Below the pieces are notes generated by a model, which was given only the letters and a program-made list of their open reading frames with translations, was not told where the DNA came from and did no database searches. A program made the position numbers and the translations under genes. Shown piece by piece: positions 8,037 through 16,254 of a stretch of DNA of 64,000 nucleotides. Location: assembly GCA_045534265.1 (NCBI GenBank), contig JAZSJH010000007.1:62001-126000 (forward strand). The letters run 5' to 3'. The DNA comes from CAKVLS01 sp045534265. Its GTDB lineage: Bacteria > Bacillota > Clostridia > Christensenellales > UBA1242. Position 1 is the stretch's first letter; each line of letters opens with the position of its first letter.

Positions 8037-9143
8037 CTAAATTAATCTAAACCTTAGTAGTGATGGGTTGTGGTCAGAATATTGAAAGTCTGTGTCGATA
8101 TTTTCGATAAGGACGGTTTCGATATTTGATGAACAAATAAACCCGTCTATAACAACAGTATAAGTTTTGCCTTTTTCATATTTAACATCAGTTGCTCTGC
8201 AGGTAGGGGCATTGGTTGTAGAGACAAATCTATATCCACTAGCAAGATTATCATTACTCAAAGAATAAACCCACTCTGGTTTTTTGAATTCAGATTCCCA
8301 TAGGTCTGAGCTGTTGGCAATATCGTGGTTAAAATCGCCACCAACTACAACATAATTTCCTTTTGTGTTTTCTTCGGTCAAAATTGAGTTTAGAAAATCT
8401 AGTTGTTTTTTTCTAATAACTCCGCCCTTGTCGTAAGCGCTCAAATGGGCATTTATAATAACAAGTTCTTTTTCGCTGCTGCTAATTGGTAGACGTGTTA
8501 CCTGAATACATCTATCCAAATCAAAAAACTTAGTTGGAAAACTATTGTCAATAGGCAAACTTCTTCTTGTAGCAGAAGAAATATTGTATTTGCTCATGGT
8601 TACTATTCCGGCATCTGTTTTCCCATGTGGACGGAAGATAGGATAGAATAAAAATGCAGAATGAAAATTCATTGATATTGAAGAAGAGTAGTTTTCAAAG
8701 TTGTTTTGTATATGCTTGTATTGATTGTATTTATGGCTACGAGTGGCCTTAACGTCAACTTCTTGGAACAATGCAAAATCCACATTTTCATTTACGATAG
8801 TATTTACAGCGCCGGTTGTGTTGTCGATAACTGTTTGTTTATTTTTAGCAACACTTCCCGTTCCTTGAGTTTTTTTGCCATCAAGTTTTACGCCGCTATC
8901 CATAAAGAACGAAAAATCATGAGAGTAAGCCCCAAAGCCAATGTTATACGTTGCAATACTATACTCATCTCCAATATTTATAACGCTGGACTGATTGTTT
9001 TCTATAGTGATAGCGAAGTTGTCATCTATGCGATCGTATTGGATACAAACATATGCAATATAACTTCCAACAACGGCAATAATAACTGCCATAATAATAG
9101 CAAAAACTTTAAGTAAAACTTTCCACCAAACTGTCTTTTTCAT
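8037..9143 (-). CDS. Membrane-anchored endonuclease/exonuclease/phosphatase (EEP) family protein
   Basis: A 368-residue protein with an N-terminal membrane anchor (residues 10-35) and an extracellular EEP domain. Motifs in order: SIATYNIGFG (Asn ligand), FALFQEVD (metal-binding Glu), NAHLS (catalytic His), GGDFNHD (Asp/Asn pair) and a terminal YSDHNP (catalytic His). This fold cleaves phosphodiesters in DNA, inositol phosphates or lipids; which of these applies is not readable. The ATG at 9143 is preferred because AGGAGC precedes it and it begins the typical Met-Lys-Lys signal. A start 24 codons upstream has no such site. Confidence 0.78.
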   Translation of the reverse strand: MKKTVWWKVLLKVFAIIMAVIIAVVGSYIAYVCIQYDRIDDNFAITIENNQSSVINIGDEYSIATYNIGFGAYSHDFSFFMDSGVKLDGKKTQGTGSVAKNKQTVIDNTTGAVNTIVNENVDFALFQEVDVKATRSHKYNQYKHIQNNFENYSSSISMNFHSAFLFYPIFRPHGKTDAGIVTMSKYNISSATRRSLPIDNSFPTKFFDLDRCIQVTRLPISSSEKELVIINAHLSAYDKGGVIRKKQLDFLNSILTEENTKGNYVVVGGDFNHDIANSSDLWESEFKKPEWVYSLSNDNLASGYRFVSTTNAPTCRATDVKYEKGKTYTVVIDGFICSSNIETVLIENIDTDFQYSDHNPSLLRFRLI

Positions 9144-9268
9144 AAGCGCTCCTTTATATCTTGTTTTTATCATTATATCATATAAATAAATTATAAAAAA
9201 AACAAATAACACCACTTATTTTTTAGTATATAAAAATTTTATAACATTTAATATGTGGGACACAAAAA

Positions 9269-9297
9269 AAAGAGTTGCATTTTTATAGCAACTCTTT
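9269..9297. terminator. Hairpin terminator
   Basis: A 10-bp stem AAAGAGTTGC/GCAACTCTTT with flanking A and T runs, just after the stop of the HD gene at 9321. Confidence 0.8.
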
Positions 9298-9320
9298 AAT
9301 TTGGTAAAATAGGTTTATAT

Positions 9321-10019
9321 CTATTGTTCTTGTGGCTTTGGGGTGTGGATTTTTGTTTGCATTTTTTCCATAACATCAAGAAGGTGTAAAGACTCTCCAG
9401 TCATCTCTGGATTTTGAGCTTTGTTATCGGCTCTTCCCACCATTATAAGCTCTTCCAAAAGTTGTTTACCATCGCCGACCTTGCCAAGCTCACTTTCTTG
9501 TTGTCTTATATAACTTTTGGTCAAAACTCTATGATATGGGTTGTGGTCATCTTCTAAAGTCAAAAACATAAAAATATCGTGGTTTTCAACCAAGGCTTGA
9601 ATCTCTTTGCTTTGGTCGACATCAAAACCGAAATCATTTTCCAAAACTCTTTTTGCGATATCTACACTAGCTAGGTTGTGGTTGTAAAAACTATCAACTT
9701 CTCTTTTGTATAGTTTTGAGTATCTGCGAATATATTTTTCGGGCTTTCCCATATCGTGTAAAAACATAGTGTATGCAAGCTTTCTTTGGGTGTTAAATGG
9801 CAAATTCTTTGTTTGTTTGTTAATTTCTTCTACCGAATGTAAAATATGGTCTAAACAATCATATATATGCCAAGGATTGTCTTGCTTTTGATTTTTGCAA
9901 GCTTCTACTTCTGGCAAAACGGAAGTTAGCCATGCCTTAAATTCGGGGTTGTTATATGACCTATAAAAATCAGCAACTACATCTTGGCTAAGCAAAATTT
10001 CATCTAGTTTCTTTAGCAT
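9321..10019 (-). CDS. HD-domain hydrolase
   Basis: A 232-residue metal-dependent phosphohydrolase. The HD pair is His88-Asp89 in TMFLHDMGKPEK. Upstream histidines (HIYDCLDHILHS) and a downstream NHNLASVDIAK and ENHDIF complete the metal set in the usual order. The arrangement resembles the HD domain attached to bacterial tRNA nucleotidyltransferases, but here it is free-standing. AGGAG lies before the ATG. A similar free-standing protein is encoded at 60544-61272. The substrate is unknown. Confidence 0.75.
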   Translation of the reverse strand: MLKKLDEILLSQDVVADFYRSYNNPEFKAWLTSVLPEVEACKNQKQDNPWHIYDCLDHILHSVEEINKQTKNLPFNTQRKLAYTMFLHDMGKPEKYIRRYSKLYKREVDSFYNHNLASVDIAKRVLENDFGFDVDQSKEIQALVENHDIFMFLTLEDDHNPYHRVLTKSYIRQQESELGKVGDGKQLLEELIMVGRADNKAQNPEMTGESLHLLDVMEKMQTKIHTPKPQEQ

Positions 10020-10075
10020 AAAATATCTCCTATATATATCTATTATAACATATTACGATTAACTTAACAATAATA

Positions 10076-10105
10076 AAAAAATGACCAAACTTTAGGTCAT
10101 TTTTT
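10076..10105. terminator. Hairpin terminator
   Basis: An 11-bp stem AAAAAATGACC/GGTCATTTTTT lies directly after the nucleotidyltransferase stop and closes the 12172-10107 operon. Confidence 0.82.
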
Positions 10106-10106
10106 G

Positions 10107-10871
10107 TTATACATCTTCATTACTTTTGAATGTAAATGTTGAAATATCAAAATTATGTTTTTCAAGAAGACTATTTGCTAGCGTTGAGTATGCATCAAAT
10201 CTTTCTTGTTTTGTTTTGCCAAGGATAGACTGAGTAACCAAGTTTTTTAGAGCTTCGTCTTTTATTTCTTCAAGAAGATATTTTTGTCTTGTGATAGGGT
10301 TTTGGATATGGCCTAATACAGTTTTTGCATTATAAGGAATTTTTCTATCCCAAAACACAAAAGAAAGTAAAGAGTTTAGTTTGTTGTAGTATATAAAATC
10401 AAAGTCAGCTCTATCATCTTCTAATATACCTTGAAGGTCGTCCAAGCTATCCCACAAGCCGTATAATCCTAGTGGGAATGGAGTAGTGTCAACATCTTCA
10501 AAGTTTTTTGCTAGCCCCGCTTTTGCAAGATTTTTTAGTTCCATTGCATCACCGGTTTTGTCTAACAAAATCTCTCCGGTTGCGAATTGAACTTGGCTCA
10601 TAGGTCTTATAGACTTGTAGTCTTCTTCAAAGTATTTTAATATTTGTCTTTTGGTGTTAGAAAAATATTCGATAAGTAGCCCGTCAACAATGCGATTTCC
10701 TCTTTCTCTATACTTGCATTTTTCGTCCAAAATCAAGTGCACATCAAGGTCGCTGTGGCTGTTTGGGTGTCCTGTAACATAGCTTCCGCAAGCAACTATA
10801 GCCACAACATCATCTTTGTGCTCAAAAGTTTCTAAAAATTTATAAAATTTATTTTTTATTTGTTTATCCAT
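10107..10871 (-). CDS. Nucleotidyltransferase-domain protein (Pol beta superfamily)
   Basis: A 254-residue protein. The N-terminal domain carries the nucleotidyltransferase signature: Gly29-Ser30 followed by the acidic pair Asp41/Asp43 in HSDLDVHLIL. That pair binds the two metal ions needed to transfer a nucleotide. The C-terminal part is helical with no recognisable domain. The layout recalls aminoglycoside adenylyltransferases and small standalone nucleotidyltransferases; the acceptor is unknown. It is last in a three-gene unit after the HD and thioesterase genes (15-bp gap), with GGAG before the ATG. Confidence 0.72.
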   Translation of the reverse strand: MDKQIKNKFYKFLETFEHKDDVVAIVACGSYVTGHPNSHSDLDVHLILDEKCKYRERGNRIVDGLLIEYFSNTKRQILKYFEEDYKSIRPMSQVQFATGEILLDKTGDAMELKNLAKAGLAKNFEDVDTTPFPLGLYGLWDSLDDLQGILEDDRADFDFIYYNKLNSLLSFVFWDRKIPYNAKTVLGHIQNPITRQKYLLEEIKDEALKNLVTQSILGKTKQERFDAYSTLANSLLEKHNFDISTFTFKSNEDV

Positions 10872-10886
10872 AAAAAAATCTCCATT

Positions 10887-11597
10887 TTATTTTGTCATTG
10901 AAACAAAAGCGGTTTTATCGCCATTTTTGCCAATGACATATTCGCAATTTTCAGCTTTGTAATGACAAACATCTATAGTGTCGCCTTCTAAACATTCGGA
11001 GACAAAATTTATTTCAAAATGTGTAGGAGTTTTGCTTTCTATGCAAGATGCAACAAGATTTGCATAGTTTGTGTTGTTCATATGACCATTGTGGTCTAGG
11101 TCGCAAAATCTAACAGGGTAGTCAAAGCTGTGGTCAAAAGTCACATCTTGTGGAAGTGTAACTTTTACAAATTTATCTTCATAATTTTTTACGCCAATGC
11201 AAACCCCATTGTAGTTTATATTGTCCGTTCTTTGTAAAGACCTTGTAAGGGTATCTATAACACACCACTTAGATGTTGCTATAACATAAACATCACCATT
11301 AAGACTTGAGATTTTCATATCTCTATCAAAGTCTATTCTGCCTTTTTCGTGGGGCCAAGTTTCAACAATAACAGTTTCGTCAATGTCTGGCATTTTGATT
11401 ATGTCAAACTTTATTCGGCTAAGTATCCAATAGATATTTTGACTAAGCATTGCCTTATATCCAATGCCTATTTCTTCGGCATGAATAGACGCTACATCTT
11501 GAAAAATATTCAAAATAGCCTTCAAAGATAAATTGTTGTTTTTATCAAAATAACTATTATAGAGTGTTATCTTAGTTGTATATTTAAGTTCGCTCAT
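10887..11597 (-). CDS. Acyl-ACP thioesterase (FatA/FatB-like)
   Basis: A 236-residue double hot-dog protein predicted to release free fatty acids from acyl carrier protein. It opens with a strand of the form YTTKITLYNSYFDKN, followed by LKAILNIFQDVASIHAE, the hot-dog helix. The segment SRIKFDIIKMP then leads to VIVETWPHEKG. The second half repeats the fold with DLDHNGHMNNTNY, containing the conserved Asn/His catalytic region. The length matches bacterial members. It lies 11 bp after the HD gene and 15 bp before the nucleotidyltransferase gene. Confidence 0.85.
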   Translation of the reverse strand: MSELKYTTKITLYNSYFDKNNNLSLKAILNIFQDVASIHAEEIGIGYKAMLSQNIYWILSRIKFDIIKMPDIDETVIVETWPHEKGRIDFDRDMKISSLNGDVYVIATSKWCVIDTLTRSLQRTDNINYNGVCIGVKNYEDKFVKVTLPQDVTFDHSFDYPVRFCDLDHNGHMNNTNYANLVASCIESKTPTHFEINFVSECLEGDTIDVCHYKAENCEYVIGKNGDKTAFVSMTK

Positions 11598-11608
11598 ATT
11601 TTGTCCTT

Positions 11609-12172
11609 TTAGAATAAAACATTCATTATGCTGTTATATTTTTCTTTTGCATATTCTTGTGTTTGCCTGCTCATTTTGGCATAGCTTTTTTTGATTTTAT
11701 TCTTAACAAAATTATTTGCAGTCATTATATCTTCGCCAAGATATGCTCTCCAACAAATAAGCTCAACAAAACTATCAAGATGGCTCAAAGCATCCGCGTC
11801 TGCAACACAAATCTCTTCTATGCTAAACTTCTCTTTAACAACACTTGCTCTGTGGTTTATGATGCATTTTTTTACTTTTTCTACAAAGATTTCATCAAAA
11901 CCATCTTGAACAAGAACTGCCTCTGCAAGTTCTGCGCCCATAATGTGGTGGTTGTCGCGATTGGCAAAATCAAGCAAATCGGCATAGTCGTGGAATATCG
12001 CCGCAACTTCTACAATATCTCTATCAGCGCCATATTTTTCGGCAAGCATTATTGCGTTTTTGATTACAGGTAGCAAGTGGTAATCCCAAGTTTGACCTAT
12101 ATTGCAATTTTGAGTTTTGTCAAAAACTTCTGCTTGGGCTTTGATTAAATCATAATATTTTTTGTACTTCAT
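11609..12172 (-). CDS. HD-domain phosphohydrolase
   Basis: A 187-residue HD-family protein with His32 in the WDYHLLPVI segment, His61-Asp62 in AAIFHDYADLLD, a downstream HHIMGAELA and INHRAS, and a final DADALSHLD. These positions match the metal ligands of small cytosolic HD hydrolases. It is first of the three-gene unit that continues with the thioesterase and nucleotidyltransferase. AGGA precedes the start. The substrate cannot be assigned. Confidence 0.75.
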   Translation of the reverse strand: MKYKKYYDLIKAQAEVFDKTQNCNIGQTWDYHLLPVIKNAIMLAEKYGADRDIVEVAAIFHDYADLLDFANRDNHHIMGAELAEAVLVQDGFDEIFVEKVKKCIINHRASVVKEKFSIEEICVADADALSHLDSFVELICWRAYLGEDIMTANNFVKNKIKKSYAKMSRQTQEYAKEKYNSIMNVLF

Positions 12173-12227
12173 AAGTTTATCCTCAATATGTAAATATTAT
12201 ATCATAGATTGTGACCATAAAAAACAA

Positions 12228-12253
12228 AAAGAAGAAAAAATTATTTTTCTTCC
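12228..12253 (-). terminator. AT-rich hairpin after kinase relic
   Basis: On the minus strand GAAGAAAAA pairs with TTTTTCTTC and is followed by a U-rich tract. The relic's TAA lies in the loop. The stem has few G-C pairs, so termination may be weak. Confidence 0.5.
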
Positions 12254-12335
12254 ATATCTGTTTCTTTGTATAATGTAACGACAAAAGTTGTTCCTTTGTT
12301 TTCTTGAGATTTTACTGTAATTTTGCCGTTTTTTT
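12241..12335 (-). pseudogene. Relic of a sensor histidine kinase C-terminus
   Basis: On the minus strand an open frame reads NGKITVKSQENKGTTFVVTL and ends in YKETDMEEK and TAA at 12241-12243. This is the final ATP-binding strand set (G2 box, K-G-T-T-F-x-V-x-L) of a HATPase_c histidine kinase. No start, HisKA or N box precedes it: the frame begins directly after the stop of the Nudix gene at 12334. It is most simply the surviving tail of a kinase gene lost by deletion. Confidence 0.75.
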
Positions 12336-12798
12336 AATCAAGTTTTATTCCATAAGTTACAAATTCTGCCACGTTTGCCAGCATTTCTTCTTTTGATATT
12401 TCAATGCTTTTTGTGTTTTGGCTAAACTCGCCCTCAAGCCCAAGTTTTGTATTGTCCCCATAGCTTACAAAAGTTGTTAAAAATATCTCTGCGTGATTTT
12501 TTATATCAAATTTTTTGCCCTTGTATTCCCAGCTACTAAAATACTCAAAAGAGCCCAAAGATTTTATTACCCTTGCATTAATGTTTAACTCTTCTAATAT
12601 TTCTCGAACTACAGCATCTTCGGCTTTTTCGCCATCTTCTATGCTGCCACCAGCAATGCAATATTTATATTTTCCTTTGTCGCAAGTAAGGCATATATAC
12701 TTTCCGTCTTTTTCCACTACGGCATAAGCTTTTTGAATGGCTTTGTTTTGTTTGTGTAGTTTATAAAGGCGTTTTACTTTTTCTTCAAAATAACTCAT
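12334..12798 (-). CDS. Nudix hydrolase
   Basis: A 154-residue protein whose Nudix box starts at GGSIEDGEKAEDA and runs through REILEELNI. The box is complete except that the final Gly is Asn, a tolerated change. The protein ends IKLD at a TAA that abuts the kinase relic, suggesting the gene borders a deletion point, although its length is normal for the family. AAAGGAGC precedes the ATG. The substrate is unknown. Confidence 0.8.
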   Translation of the reverse strand: MSYFEEKVKRLYKLHKQNKAIQKAYAVVEKDGKYICLTCDKGKYKYCIAGGSIEDGEKAEDAVVREILEELNINARVIKSLGSFEYFSSWEYKGKKFDIKNHAEIFLTTFVSYGDNTKLGLEGEFSQNTKSIEISKEEMLANVAEFVTYGIKLD

Positions 12799-12891
12799 AG
12801 ATTGCTCCTTTAATTATAAAGATATTTTAACATATTTTAGCCTTATATAATAGCAATTGCACAAAAATTCTAAAAATGTTTTGTGTTTGTT

Positions 12892-12919
12892 TTGAAAGTA
12901 GATTTTTATATAATATAAT
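12892..12919 (+). promoter_or_regulatory. Sigma-A type promoter for the flavin reductase-rubredoxin gene
   Basis: TTGAAA at 12892-12897, a 16-bp spacer and TATAAT at 12914-12919. An AGGAG ribosome-binding site follows at 12926-12930. An overlapping TATAAT lies at 12909, but its spacing to TTGAAA is too short. Confidence 0.6.
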
Positions 12920-12936
12920 AATGATAGGAGAAAAAT

Positions 12937-13593
12937 ATGGACAAAACAGTATTTTATGACATCTCATACGGAATGTATGTAGTAACTACAAAAGAAAAAG
13001 ATAAAAATATCGGTTGTATAGCAAATTCATTCTGCCAAATAACATCAGCAGATAATGTTGTTTCAATCAGCTTAAATAAAGATAATTATACAAACAAAGT
13101 AATTAAAGAAAGTAAAAAATACGCACTATCTATCATCTCTGAAAAAACAAATCCAGAGCTAATAGGAAAGTTTGGATTTTTTAGTTCAAAAGACGTGGAT
13201 AAGTTTGAAAAATTTGACTACGAAGAAATTGCAGGATTGCCGGTTGTAAAAGAAAACTGCAGCGGATATGTTATTTGCGAAGTTTTTGATATTGTAGATT
13301 GCGGAACTCACGATATTTTTTTAGCAAAAGTAATAGATGGAAATAGATTTAATAACAACGCCCCAATGACATATAGCTATTACCACAAGGTAATAAAGGG
13401 CAAAGCTCCAGAAAAAGCGCCTCACTATATCGCTGAAGAAAAGGCTACCACCGAAGGCAAAAAGTACGAATGTTCTTTCTGTGGATATATCTATGATGAA
13501 AATGCCGAAGGAGTACCTTTTGCAGATTTGCCAGATGATTATAAATGCCCAATATGTGGTATGAAAAAATCAGTATTTAAGGAAGTAAAATAA
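12937..13593 (+). CDS. Flavin reductase-rubredoxin fusion (high molecular weight rubredoxin type)
   Basis: A 218-residue redox protein. Residues 1 to about 155 form an FMN-binding flavin reductase domain (start DISYGMYVVTT, then CIANSFCQITS). Residues 175-218 are rubredoxin, with Fe ligands Cys179, Cys182, Cys204 and Cys207 in CSFCGY and CPICG. In anaerobic clostridia such fusions pass electrons from NAD(P)H towards flavodiiron proteins to reduce O2 or NO. No flavodiiron gene is adjacent. It has its own promoter and ends at a hairpin shared with the convergent tRNA gene. Confidence 0.88.
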   Translation: MDKTVFYDISYGMYVVTTKEKDKNIGCIANSFCQITSADNVVSISLNKDNYTNKVIKESKKYALSIISEKTNPELIGKFGFFSSKDVDKFEKFDYEEIAGLPVVKENCSGYVICEVFDIVDCGTHDIFLAKVIDGNRFNNNAPMTYSYYHKVIKGKAPEKAPHYIAEEKATTEGKKYECSFCGYIYDENAEGVPFADLPDDYKCPICGMKKSVFKEVK

Positions 13594-13597
13594 TATA

Positions 13598-13629
13598 AAA
13601 AAGCCTGCTTATAAAAAAGCAGGTTTTTT
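13598..13629. terminator. Bidirectional hairpin terminator
   Basis: CCTGCTT (13604-13610) pairs with AAGCAGG (13617-13623) inside longer A/T arms. It serves the rubredoxin gene and the convergent tRNA-Arg gene. Confidence 0.8.
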
Positions 13630-13632
13630 GTT

Positions 13633-13707
13633 TGGTGCTTCCAGAAGGACTCGAACCCTCCTCAATGGTTCCGAAGACCATTGTGTTATCCACTACACTA
13701 TGGAAGC
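13633..13707 (-). tRNA. tRNA-Arg (anticodon UCG)
   Basis: The minus strand folds into a full cloverleaf. Acceptor GCTTCCA/TGGAAGC; D stem GTGT/ACAC; anticodon stem ATGGT/ACCAT with loop CTTCGGA; four-base variable loop; T arm GAGGG-TTCGAGT-CCTTC with one G-T pair; and an encoded CCA end. The anticodon is UCG, decoding CGA and possibly other CGN arginine codons. Confidence 0.92.
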
Positions 13708-13944
13708 AGGTGGTAATTTGGACTAAAAAATGCTCAGTGAAAGGCTAAAAAATATTTCTTATGCCAATTTCTGCTTTGATTATAACATATTTTGCAATAA
13801 GTTTATTATAAATATCGTAAAAAAATCGCTATTTTTGAGCAAAAAACAGCATTTTATTTGTAAAAAAGCTTAATTTTTAGTTACATATTGCAAAATGAAG
13901 TTATTTATGTTAAAATAAGTTAACAATAAAATATGGAGGGAAGT
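13708..13944. other. Intergenic region between tRNA-Arg and a divergent gene
   Basis: No gene is seen. It holds the leader of the minus-strand tRNA (a TATAAT at 13779-13784 on that strand, without a convincing -35) and, on the plus strand, the promoter of the following gene at 13888-13916. Confidence 0.6.
13888..13916 (+). promoter_or_regulatory. Promoter for the lineage-specific gene at 13945
   Basis: TTGCAA at 13888-13893, a 17-bp spacer and TAAAAT at 13911-13916, followed by GGAGGG before the start codon. Confidence 0.6.
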
Positions 13945-15258
13945 ATGAGTAAAATTAAACTTAATGCTTTAAGTCCAGAAGAACAAATTGATGTTTTATC
14001 AAGAGTTTATATAAGAGAGGTTACAAAACCTGTCAACAAATGGCTATCTGGTTCTGTTCGCAGAGCGGGTGGCGAATACAATGCTCAGCTTAATATGGGC
14101 AAAGTAAAAAACATGTTTTTGAGTGGTAGTATGGAAGCAAATGACTTTGCATACGCTGTAGGCAACTCAAAATACGAAACAAACAGATTTTCTGTTGTTG
14201 GTGGATTGTATAACTATATCTACCGCAGTCGTCTTATTGACGAATTAAGAAACAATTACAGTGTAGAAAGAGGCATTTCTAGAGCATATGGTTATGTTAG
14301 AACATATGGCTACGAAGAGTTTTATACTTATATGAAAAATGCCTTTGTTCCTACCAGCCCTTCATCTGTGGTTGACGAAGCAACTAGGTTTGGACAAACA
14401 TCTGCAGGTAAATATATCTTAGATGAAACAATTTCTACAAGCTCTATTACGCTAGAAGACTTTTCTAAAGAGCAAATAGCCGTTGTTAAAGAATATATGA
14501 AAGAAAAAGTTTCAAAGTATATGCAATCAAGAGGCTTTTCTACTCATGATATAGAAGGGGTGTTTAGCCATATTGATAGAATGAGAACAACTCCATATAT
14601 AGATAAAAACAAAGGTCAAACCGAAGTTAAAAAACCAAGCAAGAAATTAGAAGGATTTTTAATCAGCTTACCGCAAACAGATTTAACAGCTATTCAAACA
14701 GAATACAAGGTTGAACCTACATCTCAAGCAGAGAGTTCTAAACCAGCTGTAGCAGCTCCTGTAAAAAATGAAGCAACAGGACTTACACTTGCAGAAGAGC
14801 TAGAACTAATGCGTGAACTTGACGAAAGCGAAAGTGTAATAGTAAAATCAACAGACGCATATGATAGTCAAGGAACTCCACTTTGCCAAAACCAAAAAGG
14901 CTTATACTGCTATGTAGATGGAACACCATTTAGGGGTGACACAATTTATGATGAGTATGGCGGCGTATATGAAGACCTAAAGACAGGTCTTGTATATGGA
15001 GCAAAAGAAAGAGCTATAGAAGAAGAGACCGAAGACGATATTGGTGACTTGTTCTTTGCTTCTCAAGAAGAAGATGACAACGTGCAAGTTGTTGACGGAG
15101 TTACATACAAAAATGGCTACATGGTAACAGACGGTGGACATGTTATATCTCCAGAAGAATATCCTGACGAAGATGTTGAAGATACAAAACTTGACAAAGA
15201 TAAATTTAAGCCATATTCAGGAACTCAAATAGAAATGGATCTTGGTCCAAAACAATAA
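13945..15258 (+). CDS. Uncharacterised protein with acidic C-terminal half
   Basis: I do not recognise this 437-residue protein. It has no signal peptide or membrane segment. Residues 1-210 are mixed charge and probably helical, with a conserved-looking core (SRLIDELRNNYSVERGISR). Residues 215-275 are a Lys/Pro/Ala linker. The rest is strongly acidic with short Tyr/Gly/Asp-rich stretches such as GTPFRGDTIYDEYGGVYEDL and VVDGVTYKNGYMVTDGGHV that may be small beta units. The ATG at 13945 is chosen because GGAGGG lies just before it. It has its own promoter and terminator, so it is expressed as a single gene. Confidence 0.55.
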   Translation: MSKIKLNALSPEEQIDVLSRVYIREVTKPVNKWLSGSVRRAGGEYNAQLNMGKVKNMFLSGSMEANDFAYAVGNSKYETNRFSVVGGLYNYIYRSRLIDELRNNYSVERGISRAYGYVRTYGYEEFYTYMKNAFVPTSPSSVVDEATRFGQTSAGKYILDETISTSSITLEDFSKEQIAVVKEYMKEKVSKYMQSRGFSTHDIEGVFSHIDRMRTTPYIDKNKGQTEVKKPSKKLEGFLISLPQTDLTAIQTEYKVEPTSQAESSKPAVAAPVKNEATGLTLAEELELMRELDESESVIVKSTDAYDSQGTPLCQNQKGLYCYVDGTPFRGDTIYDEYGGVYEDLKTGLVYGAKERAIEEETEDDIGDLFFASQEEDDNVQVVDGVTYKNGYMVTDGGHVISPEEYPDEDVEDTKLDKDKFKPYSGTQIEMDLGPKQ

Positions 15259-15264
15259 TAATAC

Positions 15265-15293
15265 AAAAGAGATTGAAAACGACAATCTCTTTT
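15265..15293. terminator. Hairpin terminator
   Basis: An 11-bp stem AAAAGAGATTG/CAATCTCTTTT followed by a long T run, just after the stop at 15258. Confidence 0.85.
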
Positions 15294-15310
15294 TTTTGTT
15301 TAATATATAA

Positions 15311-15339
15311 TTGCAAAACGCCTGTTTGTTTGTTATAAT
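15311..15339 (+). promoter_or_regulatory. Promoter of the DUF951-signal peptidase unit
   Basis: TTGCAA at 15311-15316, a 17-bp spacer and a perfect TATAAT at 15334-15339, with AAGG before the ATG at 15362. Confidence 0.65.
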
Positions 15340-15361
15340 CTTGGTATAAGGTAAATAAATA

Positions 15362-15520
15362 ATGGAAGTTGGCGAAAAGATAAAAACAAAAAAAGTCCAT
15401 CCTTGCGGAAATGATGAATGGGAAGTTTTGCGAGTAGGGGCAGATTTTAAGTTAAAATGCACAAAATGTGGACATATTATAATGATAGATAGTGAAAAAT
15501 TCAAAAAAATGAGAAAGTAA
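15362..15520 (+). CDS. DUF951 family small zinc-ribbon-like protein
   Basis: A 52-residue protein. The motif HPCGNDEWEVLRVGADFKLKC followed by TKCGH is the DUF951 signature found across Bacillota. Its two-Cys knuckle (C33-x2-C36) plus Cys15 suggests metal binding; the role is unknown, with a link to nucleic acids often presumed. It is immediately followed (no gap) by the signal peptidase ATG, so the two are translationally coupled. Confidence 0.85.
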   Translation: MEVGEKIKTKKVHPCGNDEWEVLRVGADFKLKCTKCGHIIMIDSEKFKKMRK

Positions 15521-16180
15521 ATGAAAAAAGAAAAAACTAAAAAAACGCCTTGGCAAATATTTACAACTGTAGTGCTTTGCATTACTGTTTTTTTGCTGGT
15601 CGTTTTAACGGCTTTTAATATCTTTTTTTACAAATCGCCTATTGTTGGGGTGTCAATGCAACCAACTTTTAATGCAGATTTGCAAGAAGGTAGACCAACA
15701 AGCGAATATGAAAAATCAAATATTAAAGATAAAGCTTATGTTTATAGATTTGGCAAAGGTAAGCGTGGCGATATAATAATGGTTGAAGTTTTAGAAGATG
15801 GAAAACCAAAATTATTAATAAAAAGACTTGTTGCCATGCCAGGCGATAGTGTAGATATAAAACAAGACGAAACCGATAATGAGTATTATCTATATATAAA
15901 CGGCGAAAAGCAAGAAGAAGAATATATCAAACTAAGAAGCCGTATGAGTATCTGTGCCGAAAGCTTTAGAGCCTATAAAAATTCAAAAGGCATTGCAGAA
16001 AGCGACCCGCTTGTGCTTGGAGAAAACGAAGTCTTTGTTTTGGGTGACAACCGCGGAATGAGCAATGACAGCTCTTCATTTGGTCCTGTTGATAAAAGGT
16101 CAATAAAAGGCGTTGTAGCCTTTGTAGTTGGATATAAAGACAATCTTATCACTTATTTTTGGAAAAAGATTTTTGGCTAA
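15521..16180 (+). CDS. lepB: Type I signal peptidase
   Basis: Removes signal peptides from exported proteins at the outer face of the membrane. One N-terminal membrane anchor (residues 15-37) is followed by the catalytic Ser45 in GVSMQPTF and the general-base Lys101 in LLIKRLVAMPGD. The C-terminal box is VFVLGDNRGMSNDSSSFGPV. This is the S26A Ser/Lys dyad arrangement of Gram-positive signal peptidases, at a usual length of 219 residues. It abuts the DUF951 stop codon and ends at a bidirectional hairpin facing radC. Confidence 0.93.
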   Translation: MKKEKTKKTPWQIFTTVVLCITVFLLVVLTAFNIFFYKSPIVGVSMQPTFNADLQEGRPTSEYEKSNIKDKAYVYRFGKGKRGDIIMVEVLEDGKPKLLIKRLVAMPGDSVDIKQDETDNEYYLYINGEKQEEEYIKLRSRMSICAESFRAYKNSKGIAESDPLVLGENEVFVLGDNRGMSNDSSSFGPVDKRSIKGVVAFVVGYKDNLITYFWKKIFG

Positions 16181-16223
16181 ACAAAAAATACAATAAATAA
16201 AAATGCAAAATAATAAATACGCA

Positions 16224-16254
16224 AAAAAAGACTAACTAGTTGTTAGTCTTTTTT
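16224..16254. terminator. Bidirectional hairpin terminator
   Basis: A 13-bp stem AAAAAAGACTAAC/GTTAGTCTTTTTT between the convergent signal peptidase and radC genes. Confidence 0.87.
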
